This document shows, piece after piece, positions 10,332 through 20,261 of a stretch of DNA of 64,000 nt; positions within the stretch are counted from its first letter, which is position 1; each line of letters starts with the position of its first letter. The translations under genes were made by a program, and so were the position numbers. The notes beneath the pieces are model-generated. The model ran no database searches. It saw only the letters and a program-made list of their open reading frames with translations, and was not told where the DNA came from. Origin of the DNA: Planctomycetaceae bacterium. Its GTDB lineage: Bacteria > Planctomycetota > Planctomycetia > Pirellulales > PNKZ01. The stretch spans positions 1-64,000 of the forward strand of contig JAEUIN010000006.1 of assembly GCA_016793115.1 (NCBI GenBank). Reading direction: 5' to 3'.

Positions 10332-10592
10332 ATGGTTCGCAAACTCGTTTGGGCGACGCTCGTCGTCGCGCTCGCCTCGGCCTTGGGCTGCCGCGGAACC
10401 GGAATGCCGCAATTTTTCGGACCCGGATCGGCCAAGTATCAGCAGACGCAGGCTCAACGCTTCGACCCGTATCCGGAGACCGACATCGGTCCGCCGGTGG
10501 AAGGCTCGCGCCCCGACAGCTTCTCGGCCCCGCCGACGGAAGCCTACCGCGGCCGCGTGAACCAATGGTCGGCCCCGGCTTACGGGTCTTAG
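10332..10592 (+). CDS. Small lipoprotein of unknown function
   Basis: The protein has 86 residues with a short lipoprotein signal peptide: MVRK, a hydrophobic core VWATLVVALAS, then ALGC with Cys20 as the lipidation site. The box has Ala at -3 and Leu at -2, slightly atypical. The mature part is Pro/Gly/Gln-rich with no obvious fold (QTQAQRFDPYPETDIGPP), suggesting an extended envelope-tethered peptide. GAGG lies a few bases before the ATG. The frame is open further upstream, but the ATG at 10332 gives the signal peptide directly. Short lipoproteins of this composition are common in planctomycetes; the function is not known. Confidence 0.65.
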   Translation: MVRKLVWATLVVALASALGCRGTGMPQFFGPGSAKYQQTQAQRFDPYPETDIGPPVEGSRPDSFSAPPTEAYRGRVNQWSAPAYGS

Positions 10593-10601
10593 GAAGCTTG
10601 G

Positions 10602-10630
10602 CTTTCGGTTTTCGATTTTGAGTGCGGAAG
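10602..10630. repeat. Degenerate 7-base repeat, left outer arm
   Basis: Heptamers TTTCGGT, TTTCGAT, TTTGAGT and GCGGAAG run here. A related series occurs in inverted orientation at 10737-10772, so the two flank the palindromic element between them. Confidence 0.5.
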
Positions 10631-10643
10631 CAGTACGTATGTC

Positions 10644-10722
10644 GGGTGGCACTGGTGGCTTGTCCACCAGTGCTCATTAGGCCGCGCTCTTCGCGCTGGT
10701 GGGCAAGCCACCAGTGCCACCC
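10644..10722. repeat. Palindromic intergenic element (30-base arms)
   Basis: The left arm 10644-10673 and the right arm 10693-10722 are reverse complements at 28 of 30 positions, separated by a 19-base loop. Each arm itself holds a small palindrome (CACTGGTGG...CCACCAGTG), so the whole can fold as a long hairpin or a cloverleaf. It sits between the convergent lipoprotein and ABC ATPase genes and could serve as a bidirectional terminator. Diverged copies occur at 10043-10067 and 21566-21641. Confidence 0.8.
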
Positions 10723-10736
10723 TGCGACTCAAGCCG

Positions 10737-10772
10737 CAGCATCCGCATCGAAAACCAAGAACCGAAAACTCG
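10737..10772. repeat. Degenerate 7-base repeat, right outer arm (inverted)
   Basis: On the minus strand this reads in heptamers GTTTTCG, GTTCTTG, GTTTTCG, ATGCGGA. It mirrors the series at 10602-10630 on the other side of the palindrome. Confidence 0.5.
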
Positions 10773-10788
10773 CGGCGCACCCGCGCAG

Positions 10789-11718
<930 letters not shown>

Positions 11719-11734
11719 TGGAGCAGTTGCCGGG

Positions 11735-11761
11735 AGTCAGGGGCCGGGCACTAGGGGAGTT
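11735..11761. repeat. Degenerate G-rich 7-base repeat
   Basis: Heptamers AGTCAGG, GGCCGGG, CACTAGG and GGAGTTC run in the spacer just upstream of the ABC ATPase start. It resembles the other 7-base tracts in this window. Confidence 0.4.
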
Positions 11762-11819
11762 CGTTCGTTTGGCCGCCTCGCTCGCGAAACGCGTCGGCGT
11801 GGCGGCCGTTTGGTTTCTT

Positions 11820-14045
11820 CTATTTGGCTTTCTCGACCGGGATGACCATGCGAAACACCGTGTGCCGAACGTCGGCTGCGCGCGGAATCTCGCGGCCTTC
11901 GGCTTGCACGATCAGATTCGTCGCCGGAGCGTCGTCGATGCGGCCGATGACGATCGCGCGGTTGAGGTCCAGCAATTCGCTGAAATCGAGCCGGGCGAGG
12001 TCGTCGCTCGCAAGCCGCGCATGGTCGCGGCCGCCAGCGACGTCGTAGAACAGGATCTTGATGAGGATTTCGTCGACGTCGAGGCTCGCCAAGTCGTGGG
12101 CTCGCGTGCGCACGCCGGGGCTCAGTTCGCGTTTCTCGCGGGCCACGATCTGCGCCCCGGCCAAGAGCGATTGGAGATCGCGAGTCTCCGCGCCGCGCAC
12201 GTCGCGATTTTCGCCGGCCGCGAGCGTGCCGAGTTTGTAGGCCTTCGTGCCATGGCAGACAAGCACGTCGGCCAGAGCGGTTGCACAAGGGTTAGTGATC
12301 GAGCCGGCGAGCACGCCGTCGGGCGCGACGGTCAACGCCTGGGCTCCTTTTCCATTCGACTCCGCGGTCCAATCGCCGGTGAACAGCTTGCTGGAGCGAA
12401 CGGCGATGGGCACGCCGACGAGCGCGTCGTCGCGGAATTCGTAGGGTCGGACCGACGCCGGCGAATCGACGGCCCGCCGGTGCATACCGCCGAGTCCTTC
12501 GCCGCTCATGGCGGACCAAACGGTGTGCGAGGTCGCGTTCGTCGCTCGCGACCGCAGCAGTCCCGCGGCCGGCTCGATGCGAACTCCGTAGGCGGCGCTT
12601 GTCGGGCTGTACACGCCGGCGAGGGAAGTGCCGCGAACATGGCCGCCGGCGACATCGTAATCGAGGACGTCGACTTGATTTGTGCGGAGTTCGGTCCCTT
12701 TGAGACGTTCGACGGTGGCGTAGGCCGCGCCGCTCGCGGCCGCGACCAAGAGCGGAAACGTGAGCCAAGTAAGTTCGGCCCGTCTCAGCACGCGATGAAC
12801 GAGCAGGTAATCGAGCGGAGCGACGAGGGCGATGTAGCCGATGGCCATCAACGCGACGAGATAAAACGGCATAGCCGTGACGCCCGGATATTGATCGATC
12901 GCCTGATGCAACTGGCCGGCGAGGTCTCCGAAGCCGAAGTTGTTTTGCACGGCCGCCGTCGACTTCGAGCGGGCCGCCGGATCGTCGGCGATCTGCAGCG
13001 CCGGCGCGAGCACACGCGAGAGCAGCACGCCGCGGCCGGTCCACTCGCGCAGAATCGGCTGTTCCAGATCGAGCAGCAGCCAGGTGACGGCGCCGAAGCC
13101 GACGGCGCGGCGGACGATGAGCGGCAGATCGCCTTCTGCGAGATCGACGACGAGATCGCGACCGATCGGCGTGTCGAGCGCGACGCGTGGAACACGCAGC
13201 TGGTTCAATTCGGCCGTCGCGGCCCGCACCGGCTTGTTGCCGCCGACGAATTCTTCCACTGCGTTCGTGCGCGGCAGCGCGACCGGATCGGAAAAATTGA
13301 GCGGCGAAAAAGCGGCCAACGCCCCGCCGGACGAAAGCAATTCAAGCGCCGCCGGGCCGCCGACGATGACGACGCGTCCGCCGCGATCGAGATACCGCTT
13401 GAGTGCGGCGCCGCGCTGCGATCCGAGCTTGAGAGCACCGTATCGCGACGCCTGATCGGCGGCGAGATACACCGCATCGACGGCGTCGTAGGCGAGCGAA
13501 TCGGCCGGTAATTGGGCGGCGTCGTCGTAGCGGGCGACCTTGAAACGAGCGGCCTCGCCGCCGGCGGCCGCACCGGTCGCGAGGTCGCCAAGCGTCGTCG
13601 CCGGGCCGACGGCGACGATCAGTTTCTCACCCGCCGCAAGCGGCGACGGCGAGCTTTCTTTCGAGGTTTCGGACGTCAGCTGCATGCGAGCCGACTGGCG
13701 ATGTCCAGAATTCACTTCGATTATCAGCGTCGGTTCGGCCGTCCCGAATCGTATGAGCGAATCGGCCTTACGCCGGCCGTCGTCGGCAATCTGAAACTTC
13801 ACGCTCGGATAACGGCACGGCACCCCGTCGCCGTCGACCGTGGTGAGCTGTAAAAAGCAGTCGGCGGCGACTCCATCGGACTCAATCGCGACGACGACCG
13901 GAGTCCAGCATCCAAGCTTGTACCGACCGTTAAAGCCGACGCGCACTTCTTCAATCGTCGGCGGAGGCGGCGCGTATTCCAACGCCGCGGCGATGTTCGA
14001 CAACAGACAGCCGATTATCGGCAGCCATCGCAGCCCGCGCCGCAT
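11820..14045 (-). CDS. Large exported membrane protein, GldG-like
   Basis: From the ATG at 14045 the protein has 741 residues with a signal peptide (RRGLRWLPIIGCLLSNIAAALE). The mature N-terminal half alternates beta-rich segments with a flavodoxin/GATase-like stretch (YDAVDAVYLAAD...ALKRYLDRGGRVVIVGG, about 195-255). Two hydrophobic segments near residues 400-450 (FYLVALMAIGYIALVAPLDYLL and LTWLTFPLLVAAASGAAYA) flank an HRVLRR loop, followed by a large extracytoplasmic beta-rich domain. The combination resembles the membrane proteins that accompany ABC ATPases, such as GldG-like proteins. Its start overlaps the MazG-like stop by one base (TGATG), so translation is coupled. Substrate unknown. 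Confidence 0.7.
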   Translation of the reverse strand: MRRGLRWLPIIGCLLSNIAAALEYAPPPPTIEEVRVGFNGRYKLGCWTPVVVAIESDGVAADCFLQLTTVDGDGVPCRYPSVKFQIADDGRRKADSLIRFGTAEPTLIIEVNSGHRQSARMQLTSETSKESSPSPLAAGEKLIVAVGPATTLGDLATGAAAGGEAARFKVARYDDAAQLPADSLAYDAVDAVYLAADQASRYGALKLGSQRGAALKRYLDRGGRVVIVGGPAALELLSSGGALAAFSPLNFSDPVALPRTNAVEEFVGGNKPVRAATAELNQLRVPRVALDTPIGRDLVVDLAEGDLPLIVRRAVGFGAVTWLLLDLEQPILREWTGRGVLLSRVLAPALQIADDPAARSKSTAAVQNNFGFGDLAGQLHQAIDQYPGVTAMPFYLVALMAIGYIALVAPLDYLLVHRVLRRAELTWLTFPLLVAAASGAAYATVERLKGTELRTNQVDVLDYDVAGGHVRGTSLAGVYSPTSAAYGVRIEPAAGLLRSRATNATSHTVWSAMSGEGLGGMHRRAVDSPASVRPYEFRDDALVGVPIAVRSSKLFTGDWTAESNGKGAQALTVAPDGVLAGSITNPCATALADVLVCHGTKAYKLGTLAAGENRDVRGAETRDLQSLLAGAQIVAREKRELSPGVRTRAHDLASLDVDEILIKILFYDVAGGRDHARLASDDLARLDFSELLDLNRAIVIGRIDDAPATNLIVQAEGREIPRAADVRHTVFRMVIPVEKAK

Positions 14046-14383
14046 CACGGCTTCTCCGCGTTGTCGCAGGTGCAGAGGAATTGTTTGCAGCCGGGGCAGC
14101 CGCTGCCGTATTTGAGCATCACGGCTTCGGTCAGGTCGACGCCGGCCACATTGGCGATCGTCGTCAGCCAGGCGACGACGTCGGCGAATTCGCCGAGCCG
14201 TTCTGCGTGGGTGCCGTTGCGGAGCGAACTCGCCAACTCGCCGATTTCCTCCATCAGCCACATGAACGTGCCGTCGACGCCGCGGGCCACGTCTTTCTCG
14301 TAGTACATCTTGTGGATGAGCTGCTGAAACTCGCGGAACGAGATTTCGGCGGGCAGCGATTCGGACGGAGCGGGAGGATGCAT
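14045..14383 (-). CDS. MazG-like nucleotide pyrophosphohydrolase with Cys-rich tail
   Basis: The protein has 112 residues from the ATG at 14383; a GTG one codon earlier is also possible. It carries the all-alpha NTP pyrophosphatase pattern: WLMEEIGELASSL (Glu45, Glu46, Glu49) and EFADVVAWLTTIANVAGVDL (Glu65, Asp68), the acidic residues that bind magnesium. Members hydrolyse noncanonical or excess NTPs to NMP and PPi. An unusual C-terminal addition reads GCPGCKQFLCTC, four cysteines (96, 99, 104, 106) that could bind zinc. It is coupled to the membrane protein downstream by a one-base overlap. Confidence 0.85.
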   Translation of the reverse strand: MHPPAPSESLPAEISFREFQQLIHKMYYEKDVARGVDGTFMWLMEEIGELASSLRNGTHAERLGEFADVVAWLTTIANVAGVDLTEAVMLKYGSGCPGCKQFLCTCDNAEKP

Positions 14384-14407
14384 CACGGGTGGGCGACCTT
14401 CGGCGGA

Positions 14408-17257
14408 TTACTTGAGTTGGAGTATGCGCCGCTCGGCGGGCTTCGGCTGCGATTGATCTTCCGGCTTGCCGGCCTGCGCCGCAACCGCTTCCAGCGCGGC
14501 TTGCAGATCGACGTCAGTCGGCTTGAGTCTCACGGCGACTTCGTACTCCGCCTGGGCGTCGGCGAAGCGTTTGAGGCCGGCGAGGGCTTCGGCGGTGAGT
14601 CGGTGGGCGTCGGCGTCGAGCACGTCGCAATGAATCGCATCGACGCCCCAGCGGTGGGCCTCCGGGAAATCGCCGGCCGCGAGGGCCATTTGCGCGAGCT
14701 TTTTGCGAATCACGCCGTCGTCGGCGTCGGCTAAGGCCAGCTCTTCCAAGGCGGCGGCGAGTTTCGGCTCGTTCTTCGTCACGAGGTAGGTCTTGGCCAG
14801 GGCCTTCTTCCATTTCGCTTCGGTGGGAAACTTCGCGACGCCGAGCGCGAACAGCTTCTCCGCGGCGTCGTAGTTTTCCCCCGAGTACTTGAGCGACGCC
14901 AACAGCCAAACGGCTTCGGGCGACGGCGCGGCTTTCGACATGGCGGCGTCGGCCAGCACATCGTCGAGCAGTTTCTCGGCCGCTTCGTCTTCTCCCACGA
15001 GCATCTTGATCTTCGCCAGCGCGTAGGCCGCGGTTTGATTCTTCGGGTCTTTCGCCAAGGCCCTATCCGCCAGTTTGCGGGCCTTCGGATACTCTTCGCG
15101 TTCGACGTAGGCCACGGCCAACTTGGCGGCGGCCGCGGCGTCGTCGGGATTGTCGCGCTGGGCGGCGACGAGTTCGGAGAACTTAGTGTCGTCGGCAGGC
15201 TCGCCGGTCGACAAGTCCTTCGCGATGTTTCTCACGAAATCCAAATATCCGCGCTCGAAGTCGGCCTGCTCGACCTTGAACGAGCGCTGGAGCGCGCCGC
15301 GAGTGTCGAGATTGTCGCGATAGGCGGCGAGCATCTTGGCGAGCGCGTCGTCGCCGTAGGTCTTGAGCATGTATTGCGCATAGAGTTGGGCTTGGCAATA
15401 GGCCATCTGCCAATCGAGGCTGCTCTTGGGGCGGACGAAGCCGAGATTGATCGTGTCGAGATTGAACAGGTCGTTCTTCGGCACCCGCTCGGCGAGCAGC
15501 TTGTTCCATGTTTCGCTGCGCGGGTAGCCTTCGCTCTCCACCGCGAGCGCCTCGGTATACCAGTGCGGAATATTGAACCGGCTCTGTTGCAGGTTGAGCA
15601 CGTGCACGAATTCATGCTTTAACACGCGGGCCCAGTTGAACTTCTCCTCCATGCCGTTGGGCGAGGCGAGCGCGACCATTTTTCCTGCGCAAGCCCCGAC
15701 GGTACCCACGAACGGTAAGCCCACCATGCGGGCGCTGAACCAACCGTGGCCGTCGGTGTTGCGGGAACGGTTGAAGATCTCGAACAGCGATTTTTCCTCG
15801 GGCTCGAAGCCGAATTTCTTGCAAAGCTCGGGGTAGACTTGGTTCTCAAGATAGTCAGCCGCGTACTTAGCCAGGAGTTCGTCCTGTCCGCGATCGAACT
15901 TGATGACGAAGTGCTCGGTCTCGATCGTCGCATACTCGGAGAGTACGTCGAGCACCTTGCGCATGTTGCTCACGCGGACGTTGAACGGGTCGATCTCGAA
16001 CGACTCGTCGAGGTTCTTGCGGGCCGCGACTTCGTCGCCGAGACGCATCTGCATAAGACCAAGTTCACCGCGGGCCGTGGTGAGCTGCGGCAGCCGGTCG
16101 ACGGCCGTGCCGTAGTGTTGGGCGGCGGCCGGGAAGCGGCGGAGCGCGTCGAATGCGGCGGCGAGCGCCACGTAGAACTCGCCGGCGTGCGGATTTGCGG
16201 CCTCGACTTCGGCGACGATCTTCTTGAACCGCGCCGACTTCTCGGCGGCGTCGCTCCAGCCGTCGATCACGGCGTACGCTGCGGCGAGCCGGCCCAAGGT
16301 CTCTTCGGAACGCGGATTCAGCTCGATCGCTCCTTCCAAGAGCGCGGCCGCTTCGGCCGCTTCGTAATTGGCCATGTGCGCGTCGGCCGCGGCCCAATGG
16401 GCGCTGAGCAGCTTTGGGTTGATCGCCAGGGCCCGCTCGATCGCCTGCTTCGCGGCGGAGATGTTGAAGTTGGTGATCTGCAGCCGCGCCATCGCCACAT
16501 ACACTTCGGCCGCTCGCGGGTTGAGCGCCAGCGCGGCTTTGAATTCTTTATTGGCCTCAGGCTCGTTGTACTTTTCAAGAAACAGCAGCCCGGCTTCGTA
16601 GTGCGCCGGCCAAAACTTCTCTTCGACGTCTAGCGCGCTCGGAAACAACTCGTTCACGAGAAATGTGAATTGCGCCGTGTTGCGACTCCACCGGGTGTTT
16701 TGCGCCGCGCCGAGGCCGATGTAGCGCAAGTCGTCGCCCGACGGAAACGATTCGCTGGTGTTGTAGTCGTCAATAAAGTACTCATAGCCCTTCTCGGCTT
16801 CGGCGACGCGGCCGGCCACGCGATGCCGCTCCGCCGCCAGCCACTTCGCGAGGCGATTCTTGCCGTCGATCTCCAGGGCTGCGGCGATCTGTTTGTCCGC
16901 CGTGTCGTAGTCGCCCGCGTCGAAGGCGAGTTTAGCCCGCTCGGCATAAAGCCAAGCTGCGATCGGCGGCGGCCTCTCGCCGACTTGCGCGAGTGCCTCG
17001 TCGAGCGCCTCGATCGCCCCGGATAGCTCACCGACGGCGGCTCGGCAGCGGGCCGTGCCTAGCGCGGCATCGGCAGGATATTCCTCCGCGAGCGCTTGGT
17101 AGGCCTCGCTCGCTTCGGCATAATTTCCGCCGAGAAAGAGAGCGCGAGCCGCAGCCAGTTCCTCTTTCTTGTCTTCGGCCGCCATCGCGACGCAGGGCGA
17201 AAGCAACGCCACGACCACCAACAAAGTTCGCTTCGCGAACGTTTCGGCGACAGTCAC
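14408..17257 (-). CDS. Exported TPR protein with gluzincin (HExxH) peptidase domain
   Basis: The protein has 949 residues from a GTG start with AAGGAG six bases ahead, beginning with a signal peptide (RTLLVVVALLSPCVAMAAE). Residues 30-430 are TPR-like helical repeats with typical ALALNPRAAEVYVAMA and AINPKLLSAHW units. Residues about 445-680 form a peptidase MA-like domain: HEFVH at 548-552 and a downstream WYTEALAVESEG that supplies the third zinc ligand. More TPRs follow (about 690-920). It should act in the periplasm as a metallopeptidase or a zinc-dependent scaffold presented by TPRs. It is 30 bases downstream of the HAD gene and 24 bases upstream of the MazG-like gene. Confidence 0.85.
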   Translation of the reverse strand: MTVAETFAKRTLLVVVALLSPCVAMAAEDKKEELAAARALFLGGNYAEASEAYQALAEEYPADAALGTARCRAAVGELSGAIEALDEALAQVGERPPPIAAWLYAERAKLAFDAGDYDTADKQIAAALEIDGKNRLAKWLAAERHRVAGRVAEAEKGYEYFIDDYNTSESFPSGDDLRYIGLGAAQNTRWSRNTAQFTFLVNELFPSALDVEEKFWPAHYEAGLLFLEKYNEPEANKEFKAALALNPRAAEVYVAMARLQITNFNISAAKQAIERALAINPKLLSAHWAAADAHMANYEAAEAAALLEGAIELNPRSEETLGRLAAAYAVIDGWSDAAEKSARFKKIVAEVEAANPHAGEFYVALAAAFDALRRFPAAAQHYGTAVDRLPQLTTARGELGLMQMRLGDEVAARKNLDESFEIDPFNVRVSNMRKVLDVLSEYATIETEHFVIKFDRGQDELLAKYAADYLENQVYPELCKKFGFEPEEKSLFEIFNRSRNTDGHGWFSARMVGLPFVGTVGACAGKMVALASPNGMEEKFNWARVLKHEFVHVLNLQQSRFNIPHWYTEALAVESEGYPRSETWNKLLAERVPKNDLFNLDTINLGFVRPKSSLDWQMAYCQAQLYAQYMLKTYGDDALAKMLAAYRDNLDTRGALQRSFKVEQADFERGYLDFVRNIAKDLSTGEPADDTKFSELVAAQRDNPDDAAAAAKLAVAYVEREEYPKARKLADRALAKDPKNQTAAYALAKIKMLVGEDEAAEKLLDDVLADAAMSKAAPSPEAVWLLASLKYSGENYDAAEKLFALGVAKFPTEAKWKKALAKTYLVTKNEPKLAAALEELALADADDGVIRKKLAQMALAAGDFPEAHRWGVDAIHCDVLDADAHRLTAEALAGLKRFADAQAEYEVAVRLKPTDVDLQAALEAVAAQAGKPEDQSQPKPAERRILQLK

Positions 17258-17263
17258 GGAGGC

Positions 17264-17269
17264 TCCTTT
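17264..17269 (-). promoter_or_regulatory. Ribosome binding site for the TPR/peptidase gene
   Basis: The minus strand reads AAGGAG six bases before the GTG at 17257, which fixes the unusual start codon of the exported TPR protein. Confidence 0.65.
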
Positions 17270-17287
17270 CGTCGCTTGGCGCGCTCG

Positions 17288-18184
17288 TTATCGGCCCGGC
17301 AGAATCCAGCGGACGACCTCGGCGAGTCCGTCCTCGTCATTCGTCGGCGCGATGCGATGCGCGGCCGCCTTCAATTCGCCGACGGCGTTCCCCATTGCCA
17401 CGCCGAGCCCGCAAGCCTCAAGCATGGGTAAATCGTTGACGTCGTCGCCGACGGCGCAGATTTCGTGATCGGCGACGTTCCACATGTCGGCCACGAAGCG
17501 GATGCCGCTCCATTTCGTCGCCCCGGCCGGCGCGATCTCGCACATGTAACCTTCGTAGCGAGGGCTGCGTAGCACGTGCGTGTAGAGCTGGCCTGGGAGC
17601 GCGGCCTGCAGCGCTTCGTGCAGGTCGAGCATTTCATCACGCGAGCCCATCGCGAAACCGGCGAACACGCCCTCCGGCGGATCGTCGACGATGCTCGGCC
17701 GTTCGCGTCCGCAGCCTTCGTTCAAAGCGTAGTACTGGGCGAGCACGCGCGACGGAGTGTCGAGCGTGCGGCAATAATAGTCGAAGCCGGCGTCGTAGGT
17801 GTCGGCATAAAGTACGACGTCGAATCCGCGCGCGGCCGTGAGTCGCATGATCGCCAGCAAGTCTTCCCGCGCAAGGCTGGCCACGTGCAGCGTGCGGTGA
17901 CTCAGCGGGCATTTGATCAAGGAACCGCTGGCGCTGACGACCGGCGCGTCGAGCCCCAAGGGTTCGACAAGCGGCAGCGCGCGACTGTATCGCCGTCCGG
18001 TCGCCAAGACGATGCGAATGCCGGCGTCGGCCGCTTCGCGGAGTGCGCTTCGCACTCCGTCGGTCAACTCGTCGCGGCTATTGACGAGCGTGCCGTCGAT
18101 GTCGACGGCGAGCATGCGGTAAGAGGGCGGACGGTGCACAGGAAGAGTGTCGGATGTCAGGGACGAGTTGTTAATTGTGTTCAT
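17288..18184 (-). CDS. HAD-superfamily phosphatase (Cof/class IIB type)
   Basis: A soluble 298-residue phosphatase of the HAD superfamily. Motif I is VDIDGTLV (nucleophile and acid/base Asp), motif II is LATGRR, the conserved Lys lies in GATKWSGI, and motif IV is GDDVNDLPML. The alpha/beta cap between motifs II and III is of class IIB, as in Cof-type sugar phosphatases and phosphomannomutase-related enzymes. The first 23 residues are unlike the family, which usually starts just before the DxD motif; a GTG at the Val of VHRPPSYR, or the Met of RMLAVD, may be the true start. First gene of a minus-strand series. Exact substrate unknown. Confidence 0.87.
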   Translation of the reverse strand: MNTINNSSLTSDTLPVHRPPSYRMLAVDIDGTLVNSRDELTDGVRSALREAADAGIRIVLATGRRYSRALPLVEPLGLDAPVVSASGSLIKCPLSHRTLHVASLAREDLLAIMRLTAARGFDVVLYADTYDAGFDYYCRTLDTPSRVLAQYYALNEGCGRERPSIVDDPPEGVFAGFAMGSRDEMLDLHEALQAALPGQLYTHVLRSPRYEGYMCEIAPAGATKWSGIRFVADMWNVADHEICAVGDDVNDLPMLEACGLGVAMGNAVGELKAAAHRIAPTNDEDGLAEVVRWILPGR

Positions 18185-18236
18185 TTTGCCGCGGCGCTTG
18201 TCGCCGCATGCCGGCCGAACGTCGCAAGGCCGGTCG

Positions 18237-20069
18237 TTATACTGCGGCGGCCATTTCTTCGAGTTGAATCACGGCGCGCTGCTGTTCTTTCTCGAGGAAC
18301 GTGCGACCTTTTTTCACATTGATGTGGTCCCAGGGCAGACGATCCATCAACTCGTACGGACGATGAATTGTGTCGGCCGGGTCAAGCCCCACGTCGCGGG
18401 CCGCTTGCCACCATGCTTCGGCGTCGAAGTGCTCATACCAGCTGTTGAGTCGCGAGCCGCGCCGCCAAGCGAGTTCGATCACGTCGCCCACTCGCCGATC
18501 GCCGCGGCTGAGCAAGCCTTCGAGCATGCTTGTTTCCGTGTCGTGGCACTTGATCGATACCGCCTTGATGCCGCAACGCTGCTTCATGTAGCGGTGGGCC
18601 TTGGCGAAATAGGCGCGCGATTGCATGCCGTTCCATTGATACGGCGTGTGCGCCTTGGGAACGAAGTTCGACACGCTCGCCGTGACGTGCGCGTTGCGAC
18701 CGCGCACCTCTTTGCCGATGCGAGAAATCGTTTCGGCCATATCGACGATGCCGTCGAGATCGACTTGCCGCTCGCCGGGTAGACCGATCAAGAAATAGAG
18801 TTTTACGTGGGTGTAACCATTGGCGAAGGCGGCTCGGCAGCCTTCGAACAGGTCGCTGTTCTTGATCTTTTTGCGAATCTGCTCGCGCATATCGTCGCGG
18901 GCCACTTCAGGGGCGAGCGTGAGGCCGCGATTGTCGCCTTCAATGAGCGCTGTGAGCGCTTTGAGTTGTTCGTTTACCCGCAAGCTGGGCAGTGCCAAGC
19001 GTACGCCGAGCGGCGCGAACGTCTCGTGCATCCGCCGGACGAGCTCTTCGAAATACGGATAGTCGCTGCTGGAGAGGGAAAGGAGCGAGACCTCGTCGAT
19101 CCCCGTATTTCGGTACATCGTCAGCGCCGATTCGACGATCTTGTCCACCGAGCGAATTCGCAACGGCCGCTTGATCACCGTGCTCTGGCAGAACCGGCAC
19201 TGCCAAGGGCAGCCGCGCATGATTTCGATCGCGATTCGGTCGTGAACTGTCTCGGCGGCCGGCAAAATCGGCGCGAGCGGCAGCGTCGCCGTTTCAAGAT
19301 CGCCGATTACGCTCGGCTCAATGGTCGGTCCCGCCTCCGAGCGCGTGGGAGTTAGACTAAGGAAACGGCCGTCGTCAGAGTAATGCGGCTCGTAGAAACG
19401 CGGAACGTAGGCGAACGGCAAGCTTGCCGCCAAGCGAGCTAGCGCTTCTTCGCGCTGCCGGCGGCCGGCTTCGCCGCGCTGCGGTGCTTCGCCGCGGAGA
19501 ATTTCGCAACGAACTTCGAGCCATTTGTCGCACAGCGACGGCAGGGCCGGCTCGCCGTCGCCCGTCACGACGACATCGACGAATTTCGCGATCGGTTCCG
19601 GATTCTGCGCGCACGGCCCGCCGGCGAGTATGAGCGGATCGGCGAGCGTCCGCTGATCGGCGCGGATCGGGATGCCGCCCAGGTCGAGCATCGTGAGAAT
19701 GTCGGCGTAGCTGATCTCGTACTGCAGCGAGAAGCCGATGACGTCGAATTGATTGAGCGGCGTAAACGTTTCGAGCGAGTAAAGAGGCAGACCTTCGCTG
19801 CGAAGCAATCGCTCCATATCGATCATCGGGGCATAAGCTCGCTCGCAAGCCCAATCGGGCCGATCGTTCATGAGCGTATAGAGCACCTGGAGACCTTGGT
19901 TGCTCATTCCGATCGAGTAAAGATCGGGAAACGCCAAGCAAAGCCGGCCCGCGACCGAGCGATGGTCTTTGCGTATCGCATTGAGTTCGCCGCCGACATA
20001 TGCGATCGGGTTTTGCACCTTGCCCAAGATGCGACGATCGAGTTGGTCTTTCAAAGCCTGATTAAACAT
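18237..20069 (-). CDS. Radical SAM protein, TIGR03960-like
   Basis: The protein has 610 residues from the ATG at 20069; a TTG eight codons earlier is possible, but relatives begin near MFNQAL. The N-terminal half resembles a cobalamin-binding domain, with FPDLYSIGMSNQGLQVLY and ILAGGPCAQNPEPIA. The radical SAM core holds RGCPWQCRFCQ with Cys287, Cys291 and Cys294 for the 4Fe-4S cluster. A SPASM-like region is not evident. The layout matches the family of fused B12-binding/radical SAM proteins of unknown reaction, often linked to RNA modification or a second DUF2344 domain, which is absent here. It is divergent from the PCMT gene, about 190 bases away. Confidence 0.85.
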   Translation of the reverse strand: MFNQALKDQLDRRILGKVQNPIAYVGGELNAIRKDHRSVAGRLCLAFPDLYSIGMSNQGLQVLYTLMNDRPDWACERAYAPMIDMERLLRSEGLPLYSLETFTPLNQFDVIGFSLQYEISYADILTMLDLGGIPIRADQRTLADPLILAGGPCAQNPEPIAKFVDVVVTGDGEPALPSLCDKWLEVRCEILRGEAPQRGEAGRRQREEALARLAASLPFAYVPRFYEPHYSDDGRFLSLTPTRSEAGPTIEPSVIGDLETATLPLAPILPAAETVHDRIAIEIMRGCPWQCRFCQSTVIKRPLRIRSVDKIVESALTMYRNTGIDEVSLLSLSSSDYPYFEELVRRMHETFAPLGVRLALPSLRVNEQLKALTALIEGDNRGLTLAPEVARDDMREQIRKKIKNSDLFEGCRAAFANGYTHVKLYFLIGLPGERQVDLDGIVDMAETISRIGKEVRGRNAHVTASVSNFVPKAHTPYQWNGMQSRAYFAKAHRYMKQRCGIKAVSIKCHDTETSMLEGLLSRGDRRVGDVIELAWRRGSRLNSWYEHFDAEAWWQAARDVGLDPADTIHRPYELMDRLPWDHINVKKGRTFLEKEQQRAVIQLEEMAAAV

Positions 20070-20261
20070 CGACCAACAGGCTCCGGTCTTCAAAAACTGA
20101 TGTTGCTTGCAATTCCGCTATTATCGCAAAATGCCCGGCGGTGCAGTAGGGGAAATGCACGTAGTCCGGCTAACATGAAAGCATGGGCCGGGCGCCGTGC
20201 CGACGCGGCGTGATCGCTCGCGCGGCAGGGCAAACGGCCGCCAAACCACGGAATCCTCGCA

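Noticed and set aside
11727..13511. Plus-strand open frame of 594 codons
   Set aside because: It lies antisense to the 741-residue membrane protein, whose frame has a signal peptide and membrane segments. The antisense product is Arg/Gly/Asp-rich with no fold pattern, as expected from GC-rich codon shadowing.
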